A stretch of DNA of 20,975 nt from a virus. Under the pieces are notes generated by a model that was not told the origin of the DNA, did not search any database, and worked only from the letters and a program-made list of their open reading frames with translations. This document shows positions 1 to 6,738 of this stretch, in pieces (the stretch's first letter is position 1; every line of letters begins with the position of its first letter). The stretch covers positions 1-20,975 of the IMG/VR virus record IMGVR_UViG_3300028840_001737. One strand, given 5' to 3'. Both the position numbers and the translations under genes were made by a program.

Positions 1-40
1 TTCTTCAGTAGACGACGAAATAATTATAATAACTGATTAA
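1..40 (+). CDS. C-terminal end of an upstream gene (partial)
   Basis: The reading frame beginning at base 2 gives SSVDDEIIIITD and stops with TAA at 38-40, six bases before the next ATG. This spacing matches the tight gene packing in the rest of the window, so it is probably the tail of a real late gene. A competing frame ends with TGA at 34-36 and cannot be excluded. Nothing can be said about function. Confidence 0.5.
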   Translation, partial: SSVDDEIIIITD

Positions 41-46
41 AAATAT

Positions 47-247
47 ATGGAAAATTCAACAAAAAAATGGTATCAATCAAAAGCAATTCAGGGAAACATT
101 GTTTCAATTATAATGATGGGGCTTATGATTGCTAAAATTGACCTAGATCAAGGCTTAGTAACTGAAGCTATTACTGCTATATTTGCATTAATCTCAGTTG
201 GCTATGCTGTTTATGGTCGATTAAAGGCTACAAAAGTAATTAAATAA
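47..247 (+). CDS. Small membrane protein, holin-like
   Basis: 66 residues with two hydrophobic segments, about residues 17-34 and 40-57, separated by a short charged turn (KIDLDQ). The N-terminus is charged (KKWYQSKA) and the C-terminus is basic. This size and topology fit small phage holins, and the next genes are two more small membrane proteins and a peptidase, an arrangement often seen in lysis modules. There is no diagnostic motif, so holin is an inference from topology and context. The start follows AAATAT with no Shine-Dalgarno, like most genes here, and the next gene begins 2 bases after the stop. Confidence 0.6.
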   Translation: MENSTKKWYQSKAIQGNIVSIIMMGLMIAKIDLDQGLVTEAITAIFALISVGYAVYGRLKATKVIK

Positions 248-249
248 GT

Positions 250-378
250 ATGTCACTTAATAAATACGGTTACAATCAAGATAAGGATCCTGATAACATG
301 ACCTTATTGCTTTCGATTGCTATAATTGTATTGTTTGTATATCTAATAATAGAAGTATGGAAGGATTTGTTACAATAG
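250..378 (+). CDS. 42-residue single-span membrane protein
   Basis: Starts at ATG 250, two bases after the previous stop, and encodes MSLNKYGYNQ, an acidic turn (DKDPDN), then one hydrophobic segment at about residues 18-36 (TLLLSIAIIVLFVYLIIEV), ending WKDLLQ. The stop is TAG at 376-378, so the gene overlaps the next one by 22 bases in another frame. A polar N-terminus followed by one membrane span is what a small accessory lysis or membrane-anchor protein would look like, but no family is recognised. Support comes from its tight placement and the clean polar/hydrophobic pattern. Confidence 0.55.
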   Translation: MSLNKYGYNQDKDPDNMTLLLSIAIIVLFVYLIIEVWKDLLQ

Positions 379-737
379 ATAACTTAATAACTCTAGCATC
401 ATTTGTTGGAATAGCATTTGGTGGGTGGATTTTTATAGAAAAAAGAGCTGTAACTCCTATGAATGAATTTAAAGAAAATAAGTTTTACCCGTTTAAAGAC
501 AAACAAGAGGAACTTAACAATTCGTGTATGAAAAAAATAGATAACGCTGAATTAAAAATAGGAAGTTTAACATCTATATCTGAAGATCAAGAGCATAGAA
601 TAAGAACTCTTGAAAGCTCAATTACTGACATAGAACTTATTAAGCAAGATGTGTCTTATATTAAATTAAATATAGACAAAATGACATCTGGTTTTGAAGA
701 GTTGAAAAAAAAACTAGATAAAAATATTAAAGATTAA
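357..737 (+). CDS. Membrane-anchored coiled-coil protein
   Basis: 126 residues. Residues about 6-26 (IDNLITLASFVGIAFGGWIF) form a single membrane span. The remainder, from about residue 45, is a charged heptad-like helix rich in E, K, I and L (EHRIRTLESSITDIELIKQD and following), suggesting a coiled coil facing one side of the membrane. It overlaps the 42-residue membrane protein and is followed 8 bases later by the cysteine peptidase. The layout resembles XhlA-type haemolysin/holin partners or a phage spanin-like anchor, but sequence alone does not decide. No Shine-Dalgarno is present. Confidence 0.6.
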   Translation: MEGFVTIDNLITLASFVGIAFGGWIFIEKRAVTPMNEFKENKFYPFKDKQEELNNSCMKKIDNAELKIGSLTSISEDQEHRIRTLESSITDIELIKQDVSYIKLNIDKMTSGFEELKKKLDKNIKD

Positions 738-745
738 TTAAATTT

Positions 746-1705
746 ATGAACTTAAACAAACTTAAAAAATCTTTAGCCGATTTTCATCAGATCTTTGGCT
801 TAATCTTTCCTCCAAATTACGGAATTAATATTAAAAACCAAGAGCTAGAGGATTCAAAAGAAGAGAACTATATATTTGGATCAATAGACGATGAAGAAGT
901 TATAGTTCCTGATGGGGACTGGACACCGTATTTGCCAGCAGAAGAAAAACAACATGGATTATTTGACTCAATGAACTGCACAAGGTTTGGATTATTAAAC
1001 TGTATAGAGGCAATAATGAAGGCAAAGTTTGACATTGATGTTAATTATTCAGATAGATACATATCTCAAGGAGTCGGTAGAAACGGAAGTACTATGCAAT
1101 CAGCATTGGATAATGTTAGAAAACTGTATGGAAACGTTTTAGAAAGTGAATGGCCAGTTAATTGGAACACATTCAATAGAAGTGTATATTTCAGAATGCC
1201 TGACAGTGAAACAATAAAGAAGGGTAAAAAATGGATTGACACATATAAATTAACATTTAAATACGTAAACAAAACACCAGCAATGATGCGAGAAGCTTTA
1301 AAAACTAGCCCTTTATATGTTAGTGGCTATGCTTGGTATAAAAAGAATGGAGAATATATATCTTTAAGAAGACCAAATCATTGCTTTATGGTTTATAAAT
1401 ATGGACATGCTTTTGATTCATATAGCCCGTTTATTAAAAAATTGTCATCTAACTATAATTTCGGAACTGTAATTTCTATACACATACAAAAAATAAATGA
1501 AAAAGAGGATATAATAGAGAATTTAAAAGCCAGAGGATTAAAATTTATTCTAAGAGCAGAAAAGGATGGAGAAATATATGAAATAAAAGATAATGAGATA
1601 GAATATGTTAGTCCTAATGATTGGAATAAGCTAAATGTAAAAAAACAAGCCAAAGAAAACACATTGGTTGGCATAACAGAAGATTTATATAATAAAATAA
1701 AATAA
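746..1705 (+). CDS. Papain-like cysteine peptidase
   Basis: 319 residues. The segment DSMNCTRFG places a Cys at residue 78 in a setting like the C1/C39 catalytic Cys. NHCFMVYKYG puts a His at 212, and the following HAFDSYSP has an Asp at 224 where papain-like enzymes carry the Asn/Asp of the NSWG region. The order Cys, His, Asp and spacing of about 134 residues fit a papain-like fold. Residues after about 245 form an extra charged C-terminal region (GEIYEIKDNEIEYV). It sits between small membrane proteins and the virion connector genes, so it could process virion proteins or cleave cell-wall peptide. The fold is fairly likely, the substrate unknown. I see no signal peptide. Confidence 0.65.
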   Translation: MNLNKLKKSLADFHQIFGLIFPPNYGINIKNQELEDSKEENYIFGSIDDEEVIVPDGDWTPYLPAEEKQHGLFDSMNCTRFGLLNCIEAIMKAKFDIDVNYSDRYISQGVGRNGSTMQSALDNVRKLYGNVLESEWPVNWNTFNRSVYFRMPDSETIKKGKKWIDTYKLTFKYVNKTPAMMREALKTSPLYVSGYAWYKKNGEYISLRRPNHCFMVYKYGHAFDSYSPFIKKLSSNYNFGTVISIHIQKINEKEDIIENLKARGLKFILRAEKDGEIYEIKDNEIEYVSPNDWNKLNVKKQAKENTLVGITEDLYNKIK

Positions 1706-1706
1706 T

Positions 1707-2900
1707 ATGAGTTACTCAATTTCAACATTAAAAACAGACTTAACTGGCAAACTTCACGGAACAAGTTTAAGCAAGATTCAAGGAATAAATAATATTATAG
1801 ATGAAGCTGCTAGACAAGTCCTACAAGATGTTGATCCTTACGAAACAATTAAGCAAGCTCAAATCACTAATGGAGTTTATGATAGTGTTTATGATTATCA
1901 GCTGCCATCTGATTTAAAAGGAACTAAGATTGTAGACATCAGACCACAAGCAAATAGAGGATTAGAGGATAGATTTTTTAATAGATTTTCAGAAGATTTT
2001 GACTTAAGAAAAGCCGATGGAACCTTTTCTTTTAGCTACAATGGTTCAGTTAGGTCTTTAAGGCTATCAAGGGCAATTAATGACAATGTGACAATTCACC
2101 AGATGAATAGTTTAACCGAGAACGGGACATGGGCTGCTACTAGTGACGCTACAAACCTAACTACTGATAACGTTTATTACATTTCTGGATCAACCTCATT
2201 AAAATTCGACCTAAATGGATCAACAACTGCTGGATATATAGAAAACAGCACAATGACACAACTAGATCTTAGCGACTATGAAGATCAAGGGTCTATCTTT
2301 TTATGGGCTTATTTTCCAGATTCTAGTATTATTACAAATCTTATTTTAAGATGGGGCAATGACTCTTCTAATTATTGGCAAGCAACTGCTACAACTCCAC
2401 ATAATGAAACAAGTTTTTCTGATGGTTGGAATTTAATAAGGTTTGATTGGAATGGAGCAACTGAAGTAAATGGTGGTAGTATTGATAGTGAAACAGTAGA
2501 CTATGCTAGAGTTACAATAACTTATGATGGTACAGCTGATACTGATATAAGAATAGATAATATAGTTATAAGGCTACAAGAAATATTAGAGCTAGAATAC
2601 TATTCTAAATATATCTTTAGAGATTCAAGCACTAACGCTTTTGCAGAAAATGTAGCAAGCGACAATGATCTAGTGAATTTAGACACAGACTCTTATAATT
2701 TACTACTTTATAAGGTGGCCGAATTAGCAGCCATTAATCAACAAGGAGTTGACAGTACATTAGATTATCAAATATATAGAGACAACTACGAAAGAGCGGT
2801 AAGAAAATATAAGATGATGTATCCAAGTCAATTTAAAAAACCACAAGTTAGTTATTACAATATTACCTCAGGTAATAGAACTAATGATATAAACAGCTAA
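1707..2900 (+). CDS. Head-tail adaptor-like protein with inserted beta-sandwich domain
   Basis: 397 residues, starting one base after the previous stop. The N-terminal helical part (IQGINNIIDEAARQVLQDVD) followed by YDYQLPSDLKGTKIVDIRP resembles phage adaptor or tail-tubular-A-like connectors. The C-terminal part (LYKVAELAAINQQGVDSTLD, then RDNYERAVRKYKMMYPSQ) returns to that helical type. Between them, residues about 136-290, is a Ser/Thr/Asn-rich beta segment (GSTSLKFDLNGSTTAGYIEN; DGWNLIRFDWNGA; DIRIDNIVIRL) that reads like a carbohydrate-binding jelly roll. The neighbouring nozzle-like gene supports the connector role. The family call rests on pattern recognition, not alignment. Confidence 0.6.
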   Translation: MSYSISTLKTDLTGKLHGTSLSKIQGINNIIDEAARQVLQDVDPYETIKQAQITNGVYDSVYDYQLPSDLKGTKIVDIRPQANRGLEDRFFNRFSEDFDLRKADGTFSFSYNGSVRSLRLSRAINDNVTIHQMNSLTENGTWAATSDATNLTTDNVYYISGSTSLKFDLNGSTTAGYIENSTMTQLDLSDYEDQGSIFLWAYFPDSSIITNLILRWGNDSSNYWQATATTPHNETSFSDGWNLIRFDWNGATEVNGGSIDSETVDYARVTITYDGTADTDIRIDNIVIRLQEILELEYYSKYIFRDSSTNAFAENVASDNDLVNLDTDSYNLLLYKVAELAAINQQGVDSTLDYQIYRDNYERAVRKYKMMYPSQFKKPQVSYYNITSGNRTNDINS

Positions 2901-2901
2901 T

Positions 2902-4701
2902 ATGGATCAATATTCAATCACACAAGAGTTTAAAGGCTATAGAACAAAAACCGACAAGACAAAACTTCCTGATGGTTATTTAGTTGATGGTTCTCAGAAT
3001 GTTCTTAGCACTGACGGTGATAATATTAAGATTAGATCAGGATATACGCTTGATGGAGCAGCTAACTCTTCTTTAAATCCTATAGAATCAAGTTATGACT
3101 GGATCACTCATAATGGAACAGAATTAAACTTAAGAAGTTATGATGATGAGTTAGAGTTTAGATATGTTGATTCTAGTGGAAACGTAACATGGACAAGAAT
3201 AGCTGATGGATGGAGTGCCGTTGACTTTAACTATGCAGAATACTGGGATACTGATGAAGTTGAAGATATTCTATTTTTTGTAAATGGTGATGATAATATT
3301 TATTCATGGAGTGGCGCGTATGCCACAGTTGATATAACTAATTCAACAAGCAACACGCTAGTTAAACAAGGAACTACAACCTGGGGAGAGGAAAGATTTA
3401 TAGCAGATGGTACTAACTATGACAAAAAGCTTAAGATTAACGGTACAGAATATACATATACAGGTGGAGAAGGAACAACAACTTTAACAGGAGTAAGCCC
3501 TGATCCAACAGCTGGAGGGCATAGTGATGGGGATTTAGCAGTTCAGTCAGTTTCTACTACAGCTAATAAACCAGGGAGTAATGTTAAAAACGACTTAATA
3601 GCAGTTTTAGATAATCAGGTATGGGTTGGTTCTTTAACTAATAGACAAGTATATGTAAGCGCAGTTAATGATTTCACCGATTATACGTTTAGCTCTCCAA
3701 GACTAGTAGGGGAAGGAGTTTTGCTAACATTAGATGCTTCACCAACAGCATTTGTAGTTCAAGAGGATTCAATGTACATATCAGCTGGTAAAGATCAGTG
3801 GTATTTTTCTACATTCGAATTATCTAGCGATCTTCAGAAAGAGAGCATCTTTGTTAAACGCTTAAAGAGTGATTCTCAAGGAGCTGCTCAATCTCAAGGA
3901 ATGGTAGCTAGAATAAAGAACAATGTAATGTTTGTGTCTAATGAGCCGACTATAGATGTATTAGGAAGAGTAGAGGATGTTGAGACACCACAGTCTATAC
4001 CAGTTAGTGATCCAATAAAACCAACACTAGAAGGTTATACCTTTACAGGGGCTGATTCAATATATCATAGAAATAATTATTATTTAGCTCTTCCAGAGGA
4101 GAATAGACTTCTTATATACAATTTTGAAAGAAGCTTTTGGGAAGCTCCTCAAGTTTTACCTGCTGGGAAATTAGCTATTATTGGCGGAGAATTATACTTA
4201 CATAGTAATTCAGTTCCTGAAACTTATAAGCTTTTTACAGGAACTAATGACAATGATACATCAATAAACGCTATAGCTAAGTTTAGTTACCACAACTATG
4301 GCGATAGAGTTAATTTAAAAAACTTTGATGAATGGTACACAGAGGGTTATATTAGGCAAAACACCAAGCTAACACTTAAACTTTATTATGAATATAGGGG
4401 GGCTGAAACAATCAAAAGCTATACGATAGACGGCAATGATGAAGATATAATATTTAAAAATACAGAAGATGCTAGTCTTGGTAAGATAAGCCTTGGTAAA
4501 AATCCTTTAGGAAACACAGGATCATCAGATGAATCTGATACCTTGAATAAATTTAGACAAATAAACCAGATAGTTAAATCAGATTTCTATGAAGTTCAAG
4601 TTTCTTATGAAAGTAATAGTATTGATTATCAATGGGAACTGCTAGGTTTTGGTGGAAACGTTAAGCCAAGTACTTCTAAACCAATAAGTATTAAAAAATA
4701 A
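2902..4701 (+). CDS. Tail nozzle / stabilization-like beta-propeller protein
   Basis: 599 residues, beginning one base after the adaptor stop. The opening (TKLPDGYLVDGSQNVLSTDG, then IRSGYTLDG) is the pattern found in phage nozzle or packaged-DNA stabilization proteins of the P22 gp10 / tail-tubular-B type, which form the distal part of a short tail. Repeated blade-like beta stretches with aromatic and Gly turns follow (WVGSLTNRQVYVSAVNDFTD; YHRNNYYLALPEENRLLIYN). Residues about 148-229 (TTLTGVSPDPTAGGHSDGD) look like a small inserted beta module. Adaptor-nozzle order argues for a podovirus-like tail; a siphovirus baseplate component is the alternative. Confidence 0.6.
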   Translation: MDQYSITQEFKGYRTKTDKTKLPDGYLVDGSQNVLSTDGDNIKIRSGYTLDGAANSSLNPIESSYDWITHNGTELNLRSYDDELEFRYVDSSGNVTWTRIADGWSAVDFNYAEYWDTDEVEDILFFVNGDDNIYSWSGAYATVDITNSTSNTLVKQGTTTWGEERFIADGTNYDKKLKINGTEYTYTGGEGTTTLTGVSPDPTAGGHSDGDLAVQSVSTTANKPGSNVKNDLIAVLDNQVWVGSLTNRQVYVSAVNDFTDYTFSSPRLVGEGVLLTLDASPTAFVVQEDSMYISAGKDQWYFSTFELSSDLQKESIFVKRLKSDSQGAAQSQGMVARIKNNVMFVSNEPTIDVLGRVEDVETPQSIPVSDPIKPTLEGYTFTGADSIYHRNNYYLALPEENRLLIYNFERSFWEAPQVLPAGKLAIIGGELYLHSNSVPETYKLFTGTNDNDTSINAIAKFSYHNYGDRVNLKNFDEWYTEGYIRQNTKLTLKLYYEYRGAETIKSYTIDGNDEDIIFKNTEDASLGKISLGKNPLGNTGSSDESDTLNKFRQINQIVKSDFYEVQVSYESNSIDYQWELLGFGGNVKPSTSKPISIKK

Positions 4702-4702
4702 T

Positions 4703-4876
4703 ATGAAAACATTACAAGCAAAAAACTATAAAACAAGGAAGGATCTAGACAAAGATTGCAAAGGAATAATCTACAAGGAAGAGTATGAGATTCAAGGAAC
4801 TAAAGAGGAATTAGCAAAACTATCCTTAAAGGATGGATTATTTGTATATGGAATAAAATCTAATGAAATAAATTAA
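4703..4876 (+). CDS. 57-residue hypothetical protein
   Basis: ATG at 4703 follows the nozzle stop by one base, and TAA ends it at 4876, four bases before the collar-protein start. The product begins MKTLQAKNYKTRKDLDKDCK and continues GIIYKEEYEIQGTKEELAKL, a soluble charged protein with a likely beta-then-helix pattern and no membrane span. It fills the only otherwise empty gap in this part of the late operon in the same stop-T-ATG style, which is the main evidence that it is real. It may be a small virion or chaperone protein; the function is not recognised. Confidence 0.7.
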   Translation: MKTLQAKNYKTRKDLDKDCKGIIYKEEYEIQGTKEELAKLSLKDGLFVYGIKSNEIN

Positions 4877-4880
4877 CTAT

Positions 4881-6503
4881 ATGGCACAAAAATTTTTACA
4901 AACACAAGAGTTTCAACTATCTGGTAGCGGTGTAACTGCTACTGCTACAAGTATAACTCTTGAATCATTCCAAACACCAGACGAAACTAATATTACTGAT
5001 TCTGATTTAGGGACAACCAACTATGGAACTTTAGAACCAGGAACAAGCAATGAAGAGATTATTAGCTTTACTGCTGTTACTCAAAATGGTGATGGAACTG
5101 CGACTCTAACAGGCGTTACAAGAGGATTAAAATTTGTTAGTCCCTATACAGCTGATACAAGCCTACGAAAAGCTCATGCTGGTGGTACTATATTTGTAGT
5201 AACAAACAATCCTCAGCTATATGAAGATTTTGCTAGTATTAGCAATGATGAAACAATTACAGGGACTTGGACATTTGATACCGCAGCTTTTCCTAGAATG
5301 GAAGATGCAACAAATGATCCAACATCTGGGGCAATGCTTACAACTAAGGCTTATGTAGATGCTTTAGCTTTAGGGGGAACTCTCACAACTGATAAAGTTG
5401 TGGTAGAAGCTACAGCTGGTGAAACAGTAGCAGCTGGAGAGATAGTATATTTTGATGAAACTGATGACGAATGGAAGCTAGCAGATGCAAGTGCAGCTGG
5501 TACTGCTGAAAATATCCTTTTAGGAGTAGCACAAGGAGCTGGAACTAATGGAAATGGTATATCAGGGGGTGTTTTGTTATCAGCTCTTGACGGAAACCAA
5601 ACAGGTTTGTCCGCTGGAGAATTATATTATTTATCAGACACAGCTGGGGCAATAAGTACTAGTGCTGGCACAAAAGATGTGGTTATAGGATATGCAAAGA
5701 GTGCGACAGAGTTATACTTCAAGCCTAACTTTAAAAGATATGTTACTAAAGATCAACAAGATGCTTTAGCTGGTGTTGGTGGAACTCCATCAAGTACTAA
5801 TAAGTATGTAACAGAAGATTACTTAGTGGGCGAAATTAAAGGATATGCAGGAGCAGCTGCTCCAACTGGATGGTTATTATGTAATGGCTCAGCTGTTTCA
5901 AATGATACTTATTCAGACTTAGTGGCGGTTTGTTTGAATACTTATGGACTAGGAAGCGCTACAGCCTTCACAGCTGATAGTTCAACAGACATTTTTACAG
6001 ACGCTGCTCACGGGCTAAGCAATGGAAACATATTATTACTAGAAAACTCTGGTGGAGCTTTGCCAACTGGGTTATCAGCTGGTACAGTTTATTATGTAAT
6101 AAGTGCCACAACAGACACTTTTCAATTATCCACTACATCAGGCGGTTCAGCGGTTGATATATCAGACAACGGATCAGGAACCCAAAACTATTATACACAA
6201 TTTAAAGTTCCTGATCTAAGAGGTAATGTACCAGTTGGAAAAGATTCTGGAACATTCGGAACATTAGGAGCGTCTGGCGGGGTTGAAACTGTTACTCTTA
6301 CTGCTGCCCAAAGTGGTTTACCAGCTCATACCCATGGAGCAGATGTGTATGATTCAGCTGGTGGATCAGTTCTAGGGTTTAAGGGTCAAAATACTGGAAA
6401 CACAGCTAATATCGATGTAGACAGCGTTGCATCTGCTGCAGCATCAGAAGCTCATACAAACTTACAGCCTTACCTAGTTATCAACTATATAATTAAGACT
6501 TAA
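4881..6503 (+). CDS. Tail fibre/tip protein with phage tail collar domain
   Basis: 540 residues. The C-terminal third carries a phage tail collar domain: GEIKGYAGAAAPTGWLLCNG from about residue 318, then FKVPDLRGNVPVGKD at about 441, and a late Gly/His region (SGLPAHTHGADVYD) ending LQPYLVINYIIKT. Residues about 361-433 interrupt the collar with a separate beta module (LPTGLSAGTVYYVISATTDT). Upstream, residues about 172-287 hold another beta module with GLSAGELYYLSDTAG. The N-terminal region (SGSGVTATATSITLESF) is likely a virion-attachment beta domain. Host-surface recognition or tail-tip assembly is the expected role. The collar call is strong. Confidence 0.85.
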   Translation: MAQKFLQTQEFQLSGSGVTATATSITLESFQTPDETNITDSDLGTTNYGTLEPGTSNEEIISFTAVTQNGDGTATLTGVTRGLKFVSPYTADTSLRKAHAGGTIFVVTNNPQLYEDFASISNDETITGTWTFDTAAFPRMEDATNDPTSGAMLTTKAYVDALALGGTLTTDKVVVEATAGETVAAGEIVYFDETDDEWKLADASAAGTAENILLGVAQGAGTNGNGISGGVLLSALDGNQTGLSAGELYYLSDTAGAISTSAGTKDVVIGYAKSATELYFKPNFKRYVTKDQQDALAGVGGTPSSTNKYVTEDYLVGEIKGYAGAAAPTGWLLCNGSAVSNDTYSDLVAVCLNTYGLGSATAFTADSSTDIFTDAAHGLSNGNILLLENSGGALPTGLSAGTVYYVISATTDTFQLSTTSGGSAVDISDNGSGTQNYYTQFKVPDLRGNVPVGKDSGTFGTLGASGGVETVTLTAAQSGLPAHTHGADVYDSAGGSVLGFKGQNTGNTANIDVDSVASAAASEAHTNLQPYLVINYIIKT

Positions 6504-6507
6504 ATAT

Positions 6508-6732
6508 ATGTATCCAAATACAAAATATCCAATAAATGAAACAAATCAAGAGGATTTTAATGAAATGGGAATGAGTGAAAACTTTAATTCAGGTCAAATA
6601 GGCTCAGATTACCAACAAACACCTGTTCAAAACTATAAAATGCCAACTGTTATGACATCTAGGAGAGCAAGAGAAGAGACCAGAAAAAACCTTGATATGT
6701 TTAATGATTTACAACAAAGACTATTAATGTAA
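6508..6732 (+). CDS. 74-residue hypothetical protein in tail operon
   Basis: Begins MYPNTKYPINETNQEDFNEM four bases after the tail-protein stop, and ends six bases before the next long gene. It is Asn/Gln/Met-rich with a probably disordered first half and a basic helical end (TSRRAREETRKNLDMFNDLQ). No membrane span or Cys motif. A small linker, chaperone or ejection-complex component is possible from position alone. The arrangement and regular codon use support a real gene, but no family is recognised. Confidence 0.7.
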   Translation: MYPNTKYPINETNQEDFNEMGMSENFNSGQIGSDYQQTPVQNYKMPTVMTSRRAREETRKNLDMFNDLQQRLLM

Positions 6733-6738
6733 AAATAT

